Source: Ruminococcus flavefaciens
GTDB lineage: Bacteria; Bacillota; Clostridia; Oscillospirales; Ruminococcaceae
Assembly: GCF_900119075.1 (NCBI RefSeq)
Contig: NZ_FPIP01000009.1
Span: forward strand, 62,001 to 126,000
Direction of reading: 5' to 3'
Length of the DNA stretch: 64,000 nt
This document shows, piece after piece, positions 8,331-17,977 of the stretch; position 1 is the stretch's first letter; each line of letters opens with the position of its first letter. Position numbers and translations under genes: made by a program. Below the pieces are notes generated by a model. That model saw only the letters and a list, made by a program, of their open reading frames with translations. It was not told where the DNA came from and did not search any database.

Positions 8331-10715
8331 ATGGAAACTTTTCTTTTTATTTTAATGTTTGCGGTCTCTGTCGCTGTGACCGCTGTCTTTTTGCATGAAA
8401 CAAAGAGCGACATAAATGGCAGTGAGCTTGTGAGCAAAAGGCTTGCCGCAGTTCGCAGGGTATCTCTCTGTGCTGCTCTTGTGCTTGCTTTCATAGCTGC
8501 TGCGGAGCTCCTCCACATAATAAATATGGGAGCTTATTCGGGAGCATTCGCCGTTCTCGGCTCTATGGCAGGCATTTCGGCTCTTGTCTGTACCATGAAC
8601 AAGAAGCGCAGATATCACTCGGCAGTATGTGTCGTAAAGGCAGTCCTCATCGCAGCGGTGCTGGAGACTACTCTGTTCAATGCCCCTACATTCCGTATGT
8701 GGTTCGGCAGCTATAACAGCGTTTACTTTTCCGCAGAGGAATGTACTGACGGTACTGATACCAATTTCCGTGCAGATACGGGAGAGCTTGATGTACGCGG
8801 CGACAGAACGTCGGTATTCACTCTTGAGGATATAAATTTCGAGGTGGCGGACGTTTACGTTGACCTTGATTTCGATACCCGTACCAAGGCGGCTGTGGTG
8901 TCTGTGGACGCTATGGACGAGACCTGTGCCGTAGACTACAGACCTGCGATCGCAGAGGGCAGACCTGTTATAAAAAGACCTCATTCACAGTACATACAGC
9001 TCCATCTCTCGGGAGACGTCAGCAAGCTTAAAGTGGCTGTATCTCCCTTTAACAGCGGAGCAGTCTCCATAAAGGGCATAGGCTTGAATCAGCAGATACC
9101 CATGAGCGTATCATGGGCGAGGCTGGCGCTTATAGTATTCGGCATAGTTTTCTGGCATCTCATGCGCAGCAGCAAGACCATGCAGCAGAGTATCACCAAA
9201 AACAAGCGCATTTTCCGTTTGGCGGCAGTATTTATAACGGATATCGCCTGTATCGCCGCAGTTGTTGTGACATTCGTAAAGCTTGACAACTACTCCATAA
9301 CCGACATAATGAAGCGTCCTAAGGGCAATCAGATGACTGAGGAACTGGTGGAAGCCTTTGAAAACGGCAGTACGAGCCTGCTGAAAAAGCCAAGTGATGA
9401 GCTGAATGAGTTCCCGACTCCGTATACAGGCGACGCCCGTGACAAAGCTAATTTGGAGTATGAGTGGGACCACGTTTATTTTGACGGCGAGTACTACAGC
9501 TACTACGGCATAGCGCCTGTTGTGCTGCTTTTCCTGCCGTATCACAAGCTGACGGGGTATTATTTCCCTGATTCGATGGCGGTGCTACTGTTCGCGCTCA
9601 TAGGCATTATCGGTCTTACCAAGCTTTACAGGGAGTTCCTGAAGAAGCTCTTCCCGAAAACACCCACGGGCATAGCCATAGCGGGACTTATAATACTACA
9701 GGTGGCAAGCGGTATATGGTTCAGCATAGGCAGACCTGAGTTCTATGAGATAGCTATGTCGGCAGGCTTTGCGACGCTGACATGGGCGGTATATTTCATG
9801 CTGTCAGCCAACATAATCGGTACGGAGAAGCCGATACTTTCCCGCACAGCCGTATCGTCGCTGCTTTTTGCCGTAGCGGTTCTGTGCAGACCTACTCTGG
9901 TGCTTTACTGCATTACCGCAGGCGCATTCATGCTCCTTGCAGCTTCAAGAGCGGCAGGCGCAGTCAAAAAGGGCAAAAAGCCCGAGGACAGCTCGCGGAA
10001 GTTCCGCTATATCCTTTGTGCGCTGCTGCCTATGGTCTGTATCGGAGCAGTGCAGATGTGGTACAACTATGACCGTTTCGGCTCGGTATTCGAGTTCGGC
10101 ATACAGTACTCGCTGACTATCAACGATTTTACCAAAACCCAGTTCCACAGCAGACTTTCACTTGTGCCGATATATAATTATATGTTCAATCCGCCGGTAT
10201 TCTCCATGGCATACCCGAATATCAGCACGGAATTCCAGTTCCTCAACGCAGGCGGCTTCTTTTATGCAGACCTGCCCTCGACGCGCAATACCTCGGGACT
10301 GTTCTTCATTGCACTGCCTATGTTCGCGTATCTGCTGTCATTCAAGGCTCTCGGGCAGCTCCGCGGCAGGAGAAAGAAGCTCCTTATGGCGTTTTACATC
10401 GGAGTACCCTGCCTGCTGATACCATTCGGCATAATCGCTTCTGTATGGGAGAGCGGCTATGCAGTCCGTTATATGGTGGATTTCGCATGGCAGTCGCTTT
10501 TAGGAGCATTTGCGATAATGTTCTTCCTCTATGGCAGACTTACGGACAAGACCAAAAAGGAGCTGGTATTCGGTTTCATGTGGTTTGCAGCGATGTGGGC
10601 TCTGTTAGTGGGAGGAGTACAGGCGTTCAATCAGGCGTTCCGCTTTGACGCATACGACCTGAGCTATCCTGAAATGGCATACGACGTACAGCGCATATTC
10701 GCATTCTGGAACTGA
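8331..10715 (+). CDS. Large polytopic membrane protein, possible GT-C-type glycosyltransferase
   Basis: The 794-residue protein has about a dozen hydrophobic segments. The first four lie within residues 1-125, then comes an exported beta-rich loop (about 130-255), further membrane spans, an Asp/Tyr-rich loop with 'YFDGEYYSYYGIAPVVLL', and six or more C-terminal spans. That loop resembles those in dolichol-phosphate-mannose-type or ArnT-like (GT-C) proteins, so a lipid-linked sugar transferase is plausible but not shown. I chose ATG 8331 for its GGAGATATT context; the frame also overlaps the end of tgt. It follows tgt by 28 bp. Function otherwise unknown. Confidence 0.8.
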   Translation: METFLFILMFAVSVAVTAVFLHETKSDINGSELVSKRLAAVRRVSLCAALVLAFIAAAELLHIINMGAYSGAFAVLGSMAGISALVCTMNKKRRYHSAVCVVKAVLIAAVLETTLFNAPTFRMWFGSYNSVYFSAEECTDGTDTNFRADTGELDVRGDRTSVFTLEDINFEVADVYVDLDFDTRTKAAVVSVDAMDETCAVDYRPAIAEGRPVIKRPHSQYIQLHLSGDVSKLKVAVSPFNSGAVSIKGIGLNQQIPMSVSWARLALIVFGIVFWHLMRSSKTMQQSITKNKRIFRLAAVFITDIACIAAVVVTFVKLDNYSITDIMKRPKGNQMTEELVEAFENGSTSLLKKPSDELNEFPTPYTGDARDKANLEYEWDHVYFDGEYYSYYGIAPVVLLFLPYHKLTGYYFPDSMAVLLFALIGIIGLTKLYREFLKKLFPKTPTGIAIAGLIILQVASGIWFSIGRPEFYEIAMSAGFATLTWAVYFMLSANIIGTEKPILSRTAVSSLLFAVAVLCRPTLVLYCITAGAFMLLAASRAAGAVKKGKKPEDSSRKFRYILCALLPMVCIGAVQMWYNYDRFGSVFEFGIQYSLTINDFTKTQFHSRLSLVPIYNYMFNPPVFSMAYPNISTEFQFLNAGGFFYADLPSTRNTSGLFFIALPMFAYLLSFKALGQLRGRRKKLLMAFYIGVPCLLIPFGIIASVWESGYAVRYMVDFAWQSLLGAFAIMFFLYGRLTDKTKKELVFGFMWFAAMWALLVGGVQAFNQAFRFDAYDLSYPEMAYDVQRIFAFWN

Positions 10716-10726
10716 TATAACATTTG

Positions 10727-10775
10727 TAGTGGCGGATATTATCCGCCCGATTAAGGGGACTCCCGTTCGTGGGTT
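10727..10775. repeat. Palindromic box joined to a fragment of the mosaic repeat
   Basis: GTAGTGGCGGATATTATCCGCCC is followed directly by TTAAGGGGACTCCCGTTCGTGGGTTCA. The second part matches one end of the mosaic repeats at 53.0-53.2 kb with the middle missing, so it looks like an internally deleted copy. It lies just before the thioesterase RBS. Confidence 0.65.
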
Positions 10776-10804
10776 CAATATACAATTACAAAAGGAGAAA
10801 AATT

Positions 10805-11206
10805 ATGGTTTCACAGGAAGAACTGGAAAAGGTACGCGAAATATTCCGCGGTGACAGATATGCTACAGAGACAGGTGCGGTTATTGACGAAATAGACGAC
10901 CACTACTCCAAATGCAGTCTCGTTATCAACGAGCACCACAAAAATGCCATGGGCGGTGTAATGGGCGGAGTTTACTTCACCCTTGCTGATTTTGCCTTTG
11001 CCGTTGCTTCAAACTGGCAGCAGCCGGGTGTTGTGGGACTTAATGTTGACGCTTCTTTTATTGGTGTCCCCAAGACCGAGCGCATAATCGCCGAGGCCAA
11101 GCTTATCAAGGACGGCAGGACTATCTGCTGCTACAATGTCGAAATAAAGGACGAGCTCGGCAATCCTATAGCAGCCGTTCAGTGCGTGGGTTTCCGCAAG
11201 GTTTGA
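10805..11206 (+). CDS. Hotdog-fold thioesterase, PaaI type
   Basis: A 133-residue protein, the normal length for PaaI-like acyl-CoA thioesterases. It has the hotdog signature 'NAMGGVMGGVYFTLADFAFA', with the catalytic-type Gly-Gly turn followed by the central-helix Asp, and ends in the usual 'AAVQCVGFRK' strand. ATG 10805 is preceded by AAAAGGAGAAAAATT; the frame is open upstream through repeat DNA. Its physiological substrate cannot be told from the sequence. It stands alone between the large membrane protein and a terminator. Confidence 0.85.
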   Translation: MVSQEELEKVREIFRGDRYATETGAVIDEIDDHYSKCSLVINEHHKNAMGGVMGGVYFTLADFAFAVASNWQQPGVVGLNVDASFIGVPKTERIIAEAKLIKDGRTICCYNVEIKDELGNPIAAVQCVGFRKV

Positions 11207-11228
11207 TTTACAGCCCTTAGACGTTAGC

Positions 11229-11264
11229 AAAAAAGCCATGAAGCTTTCGCTTCATGGCTTTTTT
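11229..11264. terminator. Bidirectional terminator between thioesterase and GGDEF gene
   Basis: AAAAAAGCCATGAAGC, a TTTC loop, then GCTTCATGGCTTTTTT: a long perfect stem with A and T tracts, usable in both directions by the convergent genes. Confidence 0.9.
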
Positions 11265-13173
11265 ATACTTTTTCGGATTTTCTTGCGGCCTTTTTCTTCT
11301 TTTTGACCTCGTACATTTTGTCGTCAGCCATTTTTATGACGCTGAACAGGGTATCATCTTTCTGAGCCACAGTAATGACGCTGCCGATACTCGCAGAGAT
11401 GTCATAGGGCTTCTGTATCAGTTTATTGAGGCTTTCGAGTGACTTGTTTATCTTTCTGCTGAGAGAATCCGCAGCGCTGTTATTGGCGTTTGGATCGAAA
11501 TATACGAACTCGTCGCCGCCGAAGCGCGCGCAGATACAGCCCTGACCGCAGCAGCTGCTGATAGTATTTGCAAGGCGCTGTATAGCGAAGTCACCCTCAT
11601 TGTGACCGTAGTTGTCGTTGATGTACTTCAGACCGTCCATGTCGATGAAGCTAATCATTATCTGCCTGCCCTCGGCAACACACTTGTTGAATATATCGTC
11701 TGCATGGTTATAGAAACCGTTCCTGTTATAGATATTGCACAGCGGATCGATGACGTACAGACGCTTCAGCTCGGCGTTTACCTTGTTGAGGTGGAAGAGC
11801 TTTCGGATATTTTCCAGCGAGTTGCTGAGTATCATGGTCAGCGTATGGCAGAGGAGACTGTAGGTCGGGAATTCGCTGTTTGTGAATATGTAATAGCCGA
11901 GACAGCGGTCGCTGTAATGCAGGGGCAGGAAGTAGTTCACGCAGCCGCGTTCCTCGAAGCCTTCGGGGAACATTTCGTTGCTGTGGAAACATTCTACCTG
12001 TCTGCGTTCGCCCTTGTCCCAGATAAGCGGAGCGCTCATACATTCCGAGAAATATCCTGAGGTCTCCGAAGCACTGTCGGAGGTGTAATCGTCCTGCCAG
12101 TCCTCGCTGAGACAGAGAGTGAACTTCTCACATTCAAGCTCGCCGATAAGGTCATTTATAACATCAAAGTACTGCTCTGGAGTGAAAGCTTCTGCAAGAC
12201 CTGCCGTAAGGCGGTTTATCATGTGGATGTTGTTGTTTGTATCCTCGGATTTGCGGTAGGTGACTTTCTTGTACTCCACCAGCTCGTCTGTGCCGGAGCA
12301 TTTGCAGCCGCAGCTTTCGCTGAGAGCTGGCTCGGCGTCGAGGATAGTGCTCTTTGGCTGAGGGATACCGTCGATGACATTGGAGAGTATCTCCACAGAT
12401 TTATATCCCACATCATAAAGGGGACATTTTACAGATGTGATAGCAGGGCTGGAATTACGTGCGCTGAATGTATTGTCAAAGCCTGTTACGATTATGTCGT
12501 CGGGTATCTTGTATCCGAGCTTTTCCAGTGACGAAGCTACCGTGAGAGCCATACTGTCGTTTGCGCATATGAACGCGTCGGGGAGGGGGAGTCCCGATTC
12601 CACAAAGGCGTCCACAGCCATTTTGCCGTCATAGCTCTTGAAATCGCCGTAGAATACGCGCTTCCGGTCAGTGGTGAGACCGTTTTCCTCCATAGCGCTG
12701 ACAAAGGCGTCATAACGGGATTTTCCGTCGGGGTTGCCAAGAGGTCCCGAAACGTAATTGATTACCTTGGCGCCGTGGTCCCTGATAATATGGTTGACCA
12801 GCTTTTTCATGACGCCGAAGTTGTCTATGCTTATATCATAGAAATCCGAGCATTCGTGGTTCTCGAAAACAACAGCAGGGATATTTGCGGCGAGGACCTT
12901 TCGGAAAATACTGTTTCGCATTTCAGTGTCGCCGAAGGTGTTGGTCATAAGGACAGCGCCGTCAAATCTGGTATAATCGATAAGGTCGTATATACTGCTC
13001 TCGCCGATGTCGAATGTGGCACTGCCGACCATGCCGCCGAAGCCTGCAACATAGGAGACATTCATGTTGTGGCTGTAGGCGTAGGTGCTGATGCCCTTGA
13101 AAACATTGTGCTGGTATTCTTCATCGAGTCCCGAGACCACAACAACTATTTTTTTAGTTTTGTTTTTATCCAT
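11263..13173 (-). CDS. Sugar-binding-domain (LacI/periplasmic-binding-like) GGDEF protein
   Basis: A 636-residue predicted cytoplasmic regulator. Residues about 8-290 look like a LacI/RbsB-type ligand-binding fold ('ISTYAYSHNMNVSYV', 'GFDNTFSARNSSPAITSVK') but lack the N-terminal DNA-binding helix-turn-helix. A Cys pair 'CGCKC' follows, then a linking region (about 320-460, possibly GAF-like). A GGDEF domain ends the protein, with the motif intact at 552-556 in 'ARFGGDEFVYF'. Neither a signal peptide nor a membrane segment is visible, so it should bind an intracellular ligand and control c-di-GMP synthesis. It is divergent from the multi-domain xylanase, so a sugar-derived ligand is a reasonable guess. 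It could also be called a one-component diguanylate cyclase. Confidence 0.88.
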   Translation of the reverse strand: MDKNKTKKIVVVVSGLDEEYQHNVFKGISTYAYSHNMNVSYVAGFGGMVGSATFDIGESSIYDLIDYTRFDGAVLMTNTFGDTEMRNSIFRKVLAANIPAVVFENHECSDFYDISIDNFGVMKKLVNHIIRDHGAKVINYVSGPLGNPDGKSRYDAFVSAMEENGLTTDRKRVFYGDFKSYDGKMAVDAFVESGLPLPDAFICANDSMALTVASSLEKLGYKIPDDIIVTGFDNTFSARNSSPAITSVKCPLYDVGYKSVEILSNVIDGIPQPKSTILDAEPALSESCGCKCSGTDELVEYKKVTYRKSEDTNNNIHMINRLTAGLAEAFTPEQYFDVINDLIGELECEKFTLCLSEDWQDDYTSDSASETSGYFSECMSAPLIWDKGERRQVECFHSNEMFPEGFEERGCVNYFLPLHYSDRCLGYYIFTNSEFPTYSLLCHTLTMILSNSLENIRKLFHLNKVNAELKRLYVIDPLCNIYNRNGFYNHADDIFNKCVAEGRQIMISFIDMDGLKYINDNYGHNEGDFAIQRLANTISSCCGQGCICARFGGDEFVYFDPNANNSAADSLSRKINKSLESLNKLIQKPYDISASIGSVITVAQKDDTLFSVIKMADDKMYEVKKKKKAARKSEKV

Positions 13174-13543
13174 GATATCCCCTCTTTTATCCTGAAATAA
13201 ATGTGTAAAAATCTATTTATTAATATTATAGCACTTTTGTTACAAAAATAAAGTCTATTATGTTAAAATCCTGTGTGCGCCAAAATTTTTGTAGGAAGTG
13301 ACATGAAATTACCACATTGTTTGTGCATAAAGCTGATTTACAGCGAGTTTAAACAGGGTATGATGATACCAACCAATTATAATGGTTATATTATAATAAT
13401 AATGTGGCATAAAAGTGACACCGGAAAGCACACTTTGAACATTAGATAATGCCGATAAATAGCTAAAAAACAATAGTGTCTAAAAATCACGTCATTACGT
13501 GACCGAAAATGTACAAAAAAAGCAAAAAATGAGCAAGGCAAAA

Positions 13544-13560
13544 AATTCTTAGCAAGAATT
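13544..13560. promoter_or_regulatory. Candidate operator: 7-3-7 palindrome touching the xylanase -35
   Basis: AATTCTT AGC AAGAATT is a perfect inverted repeat. Its last two bases overlap the -35 TTGACT, a usual position for a repressor site. The binding protein is unknown. Confidence 0.55.
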
Positions 13561-13587
13561 GACTTGAATAGTTCACAGAAATGTAAT
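13559..13587 (+). promoter_or_regulatory. Putative promoter of the xylanase gene
   Basis: TTGACT (13559-13564), 17 nt, TGTAAT (13582-13587). The leader to the start codon is about 125 nt and contains the TGAGACA/TGTCTCA hairpin and an AAAGGAGGG run that is too far from the start to be its RBS. Confidence 0.6.
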
Positions 13588-13718
13588 AAAATGATAACAG
13601 AAGCTGAGGAAAAGGAGGGACGTGAGACAGAATAGTGTCTCAACGCTTTGACTTAGCGAGAAAAGGGAAAAATCATTTTTTAGGTTTTATCAATTTTAGA
13701 AAGTGAGGAATGATCAAC

Positions 13719-16700
13719 ATGAAAAAAGGCGCATTCAAGAAGATCGTCAGTGCAAGCTTAACAGCTATGATGGTCGCTTCAAGTGTACCTTCGATCCCCG
13801 CAGCAGTTGTTCACGGTGCTGATCAGCAGCAGAGAGGCAACATCGGCGGATTCGACTATGAGATGTGGAACCAGAACTATACCGGTCAGGTTTCCATGCA
13901 GCCCGGCGCTGGCTCATTCACCTGCTCATGGAGCGGAATCGAGAACTTCCTGGCTCGTATGGGCAAAAACTACGACAGCAAAAAGCAGAGATACAATCAG
14001 ATAGGTTCTGATATCACTCTTACTTATGATGTTGAGTACACACCAAGAGGAAATTCGTATATGTGTGTATACGGCTGGACAAGAAATCCTCTTATGGAGT
14101 ACTACATCGTAGAAGGCTGGGGCGACTGGCGTCCACCCGGAGATCAGGCTGAGAGAAAGGGTACTGTAACTCTCGACGGAAACACATACGACATTGCTAA
14201 GACAATGCGTTACAACCAGCCATCTCTTGACGGTACTGCTACATTCCCTCAGTACTGGAGCATCCGTCAGACAAGCGGTTCAAGAAATAACACTACAAAC
14301 TATATGCAGGGTACTATCCACGTAGGCAAGCACTTTGACGCTTGGTCAAAGGCAGGTCTCGATATGAGTGGTACACTGTACGAGGTTTCTCTTAATATTG
14401 AAGGCTACCGTTCAAACGGTTCTGCTAACGTAAAGAAGATCGCTGTTTATGAGAACGGACTTCCAAATGGCCAGACAGGACAGACTGGTTCAACTGGCTC
14501 AACAGGAACTACTCCAACTCAGACTGTAAAGGCTGACTCTAACGGCAATTACTTCACAAATACTTTCGAGAGCGGCGCAGGCGACTGGTCAGGCAGAGGA
14601 AGCGCTTCTGTTACTACAGATTCTTCCAATTACTATGACGGCAGCAAGTCACTCTTTGTATCAGGCAGAGAGAATGAGTGGAACGGCTGTGCTATCCCAC
14701 TCGATTCAGGCGCATTCGTAGCTGGCAACACATACAGCTTCAGTGCTGCTGTACTCCAGAAGTCAGGCAGCCCGGCTACTATCCAGATGTCACTCCAGCA
14801 GGGCGACGGCAACGGCGCTTCTTATACACAGATTGCTGAAGCAAGCACAAAGAGCGGCGAGTGGACAAAGCTTGAGAATACAGAGTTTACAATCCCTGCA
14901 AACTCAGGCGATATGATCCTTTACATTGAGACTCCTGAGAGCTCAGGTGACCTCTTCGACTTCTATGTAGACGCAGTTCAGGTTTCTGAAAAAGGCAAGA
15001 AGTCCTCAGTTGTAACAGGTCAGGGCAAGGTTGACAGCTCAACAGGCAGCACAGGCTCAACAGGCAGCACTGGCAGCACAGGTTCAACAGGCTCAACCGG
15101 TTCTTCAAGCAACTACACAGGTGTTCGCAAGCACCAGAACCTTGATTATAAATATGAGCAGGGCGGCAACGGCTTCAAGGATTACATGGGACCATACTTC
15201 CGTCTCGGTACTTCCGTAAGCGGTTACGAGATCGGCAACTCACAGGCTCAGCAGTTCATCAAGAAGAACTACAACTCTATCACCTGTGAGAACGAAATGA
15301 AGCCTGATTCAATCGTTAAGGGCGTAAATGGCGATAACGTAAATATCAGCCTCCAGTCTGCTGACGCTATCCTCAAGTTCGCTGAGCAGAACGGAATCGG
15401 TGTTCGTGGTCATACGTTCGTATGGTACAGCCAGACTCCTGAAATGCTCTTCAAGGAGAACGGCAGCTACGTTTCCAAGGACAGAATGAACAAGAGACTT
15501 GAGAGCATGATCAAGAATACATTCTCACAGCTCAAGTCCAATTATCCTAAGCTTCAGGTTCACTCATACGACGTTTGTAACGAGCTCTTTGAGAACGACG
15601 GCGGCGGAATGAGAAACTTCTCAAAGTGGAAGGACGTATACGGCGCAGGCAACTATGACTTCGTAGTTAACGCATTCAAGTATGCAAGACAGTATGCACC
15701 TTCTGAGACAAAGCTTTACCTCAACGATTATAACGAGTATATGTCCAAGAAGACAAACGACCTCGTTAATATGGCTAAGAACGTAATGAAGGAAGGCGAC
15801 TATATCGATGGTATCGGTATGCAGGCTCACCTTGCAGCAAGCTATCCTTCAGCAAGCGAGTTCGAGACAGCTATCAAGCAGTTCGAGTCACTCGGTCTTG
15901 ATGTTCAGATCACTGAGCTCGATATCACAAGAAATCAGAGCAATCAGGGCCAGCTTTACAAGCAGATATTTGAAGTTGCTATGAAGCACGCTAAGAACAT
16001 CTCCTGCGTAACTCTCTGGGGTACAACCGATGAGAGAAGCTGGAGAAAGAGCGAGAACGGTGGTTCACCACTTCCATTCAGCAATTATCAGCCTAAGGAT
16101 TTCTATAATGACATCATCGGTCTTACAAAGACAATTGCACCTCCTTCATATGAGGAGGAAGTAGTTACAACAACTCAGCCTACAACAACAAAGCCTGTTA
16201 ATGTAACAACTACAACAGCAGAGCCTGCTAAGCCGGTTGACCTCAAGGAAGTTCTTAATTCTAAGGTTTCCAAGTGGGGCGACGCAAACGCAGACGGCAC
16301 TGTAGATATGGGCGACGTTGTACTTATCATGCAGTCACTTGCTAACCCGAATAAGTATGCGCTCAAGGATACAGCTCTCCTCAATGCAGACGTAAATGAA
16401 GCAGGTAACGGCGTTACAGCAAACGATGCTCTCGCTATCCAGAAGTTCCTTCTTGGTACACTCTCCAAGCTCCCTGAGAGCTATTCAGACAATATCAAGA
16501 CAGTAACAGCTCCTGCTACAACAACAAAGAAGGTTGAAACTACAACAGCTAAGCCTACAACTACTAAGGCTACAACAACTAAGGCTCCTACACAGCAGCT
16601 TAGCGGCAAGACATACAGCGTTAAGAATGGTCAGAACCAGTTCAAGGGCGACAGCGATGGCTACAGCTATGAGATCTGGCTTGATCAGACAGGCGGAAGC

Positions 16701-17960
16701 GGTTCAATGACACTTGGCAGCGGCGGTACATTCAACACAGAGTGGAGTGCTCAGGTTTCCAAGGGTAACTTCCTCGCTCGCCGCGGTATGGACTTCGACC
16801 GTACAAAGAAGGCTACAGATGTAGGTAAGATCACTCTGGATTATGCTGCTGACTACTCAGCAAGCTCACAGGGTAACTCAAGACTTTGCGTATACGGCTG
16901 GATGACAGATCCGCTCGTAGAGTACTATATCATTGAGGACTGGGTAAACTGGTGTCCACAGCCACAGGGCGGCAGCAAGACAGTTACTATCGACGGTGCT
17001 CAGTACGAGATCTTCACACTCGACCACTATGGTCCTACAATCCTTGACAACCAGTCACGTAACTTCAAGCAGTACTTCAGCGTTCGTAAGTCTAAGAGAA
17101 CATCAGGTACTATCACAGTATCAGATCACTTCAAGGCATGGGCAAACGCTGGCTGGAATATCGGTAACCTCACAGAAGTTGCACTCAACGTAGAAGGTTG
17201 GGAGAGCAGCGGTAAGGCTAACGTTTCTAAGCTTTCAATCGACGTATCAGGCGGCGGAAGCAGCCAGACAGGTCAGACAGGACAGACAGGACAGACAGGT
17301 CAGACAGGACAGACAGGTACACAGGTACAGGCTGGCAAGAAGCTCTGCGCTATCTCATTCGATGACGGTGCAAGCGCTCAGTCAACAAGCGATCCCGGAT
17401 ACAGAATCATCAACGCTCTTGCTGAGAATAACATGACAGCTACTTTCTTCAACGTAGGAAGCTGGATCAAGACAAATGAGCAGATCAAGTATGAGTATTC
17501 AAAGGGCATGGAAGTTGCTAACCACACTCAGACTCACCCACACCTCGGTCAGATGGGTTCACAGCAGATCAGAAGTGAGTGGGAGCAGTGCAACAGCAAG
17601 CTCAAGAGCATCATCGGCACTGATCCTTCAAAGCTTATGAGACTTCCTTACCTCGAGAGCAACGGAACAGTTCAGTCTGCACTCTACGATGTACCGCTTA
17701 TCAGCTGTGCAATCGATACTAAGGACTGGAACAACGCTTCCACAAACGATATCGTAAATACAATCAAGCAGGCTGCGCAGAACGGCTCACTTGAAGGCGC
17801 TATCGTACTCTGCCACGAGAACTACGCTACAACAGCAGCAGCTATGGAGCAGGTTCTTCCTTGGCTCGCACAGAATGGTTACCAGAACGTAAACATCTCT
17901 GATATGGCTAAGGCACACGGCAAGACACTTGCAGGCGGTCAGGTTCACACACGTGCTTAA
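13719..17960 (+). CDS. Six-module cellulosomal xylanase: GH11-CBM22-GH10-dockerin-GH11-CE4
   Basis: A 1413-residue secreted enzyme for arabino/acetyl-xylan. Order: signal peptide (about 1-33); GH11 (about 38-248; nucleophile E132 in 'YYIVEGW', acid/base E228 in 'IEGYRSNG'); Gly/Ser/Thr linker; CBM22 (about 274-422); Gly-Ser-Thr linker; GH10 (about 470-800; acid/base E622 in 'DVCNELFE', nucleophile E733 in 'ITELDIT'); Thr linker; dockerin (about 852-925); Thr linker; a second GH11 (about 966-1179; E1073 and E1159 kept); Gln-Thr-Gly repeat linker; CE4 deacetylase (about 1207-1413; D1215-D1216, H1269 and H1273 metal ligands). ATG 13719 is preferred over ATG 13710 because GAGG lies 10 bases before it. 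Codons (ACA, TCA, GCT, GTA) differ from most neighbours, as in a strongly expressed gene. Confidence 0.96.
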   Translation: MKKGAFKKIVSASLTAMMVASSVPSIPAAVVHGADQQQRGNIGGFDYEMWNQNYTGQVSMQPGAGSFTCSWSGIENFLARMGKNYDSKKQRYNQIGSDITLTYDVEYTPRGNSYMCVYGWTRNPLMEYYIVEGWGDWRPPGDQAERKGTVTLDGNTYDIAKTMRYNQPSLDGTATFPQYWSIRQTSGSRNNTTNYMQGTIHVGKHFDAWSKAGLDMSGTLYEVSLNIEGYRSNGSANVKKIAVYENGLPNGQTGQTGSTGSTGTTPTQTVKADSNGNYFTNTFESGAGDWSGRGSASVTTDSSNYYDGSKSLFVSGRENEWNGCAIPLDSGAFVAGNTYSFSAAVLQKSGSPATIQMSLQQGDGNGASYTQIAEASTKSGEWTKLENTEFTIPANSGDMILYIETPESSGDLFDFYVDAVQVSEKGKKSSVVTGQGKVDSSTGSTGSTGSTGSTGSTGSTGSSSNYTGVRKHQNLDYKYEQGGNGFKDYMGPYFRLGTSVSGYEIGNSQAQQFIKKNYNSITCENEMKPDSIVKGVNGDNVNISLQSADAILKFAEQNGIGVRGHTFVWYSQTPEMLFKENGSYVSKDRMNKRLESMIKNTFSQLKSNYPKLQVHSYDVCNELFENDGGGMRNFSKWKDVYGAGNYDFVVNAFKYARQYAPSETKLYLNDYNEYMSKKTNDLVNMAKNVMKEGDYIDGIGMQAHLAASYPSASEFETAIKQFESLGLDVQITELDITRNQSNQGQLYKQIFEVAMKHAKNISCVTLWGTTDERSWRKSENGGSPLPFSNYQPKDFYNDIIGLTKTIAPPSYEEEVVTTTQPTTTKPVNVTTTTAEPAKPVDLKEVLNSKVSKWGDANADGTVDMGDVVLIMQSLANPNKYALKDTALLNADVNEAGNGVTANDALAIQKFLLGTLSKLPESYSDNIKTVTAPATTTKKVETTTAKPTTTKATTTKAPTQQLSGKTYSVKNGQNQFKGDSDGYSYEIWLDQTGGSGSMTLGSGGTFNTEWSAQVSKGNFLARRGMDFDRTKKATDVGKITLDYAADYSASSQGNSRLCVYGWMTDPLVEYYIIEDWVNWCPQPQGGSKTVTIDGAQYEIFTLDHYGPTILDNQSRNFKQYFSVRKSKRTSGTITVSDHFKAWANAGWNIGNLTEVALNVEGWESSGKANVSKLSIDVSGGGSSQTGQTGQTGQTGQTGQTGTQVQAGKKLCAISFDDGASAQSTSDPGYRIINALAENNMTATFFNVGSWIKTNEQIKYEYSKGMEVANHTQTHPHLGQMGSQQIRSEWEQCNSKLKSIIGTDPSKLMRLPYLESNGTVQSALYDVPLISCAIDTKDWNNASTNDIVNTIKQAAQNGSLEGAIVLCHENYATTAAAMEQVLPWLAQNGYQNVNISDMAKAHGKTLAGGQVHTRA

Positions 17961-17977
17961 TCGCTAAGCTAAATAAC

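Larger units (their letters stand above)
13174..13709. promoter_or_regulatory. AT-rich divergent regulatory region between GGDEF gene and xylanase
   Basis: No credible gene is present in this 536-bp stretch. It holds an extended -10 (TGCTATAAT on the minus strand, 13225-13230) for the GGDEF gene. It also holds several palindromes: AACCA-N7-TGGTT (13371-13387), TCACGT-CATT-ACGTGA (13487-13502), AATTCTT-AGC-AAGAATT (13544-13560) and a leader hairpin TGAGACA-N6-TGTCTCA (about 13622-13641). A repeated AATAGTGTCT occurs at about 13472 and 13631. This density suggests a controlled xylanase promoter. Confidence 0.7.

Noticed and set aside
13386-13643. 85-residue minus-strand frame upstream of the xylanase
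   Set aside because: Covers promoter and palindromes, composition Phe/Ser-rich by A/T bias, no RBS.
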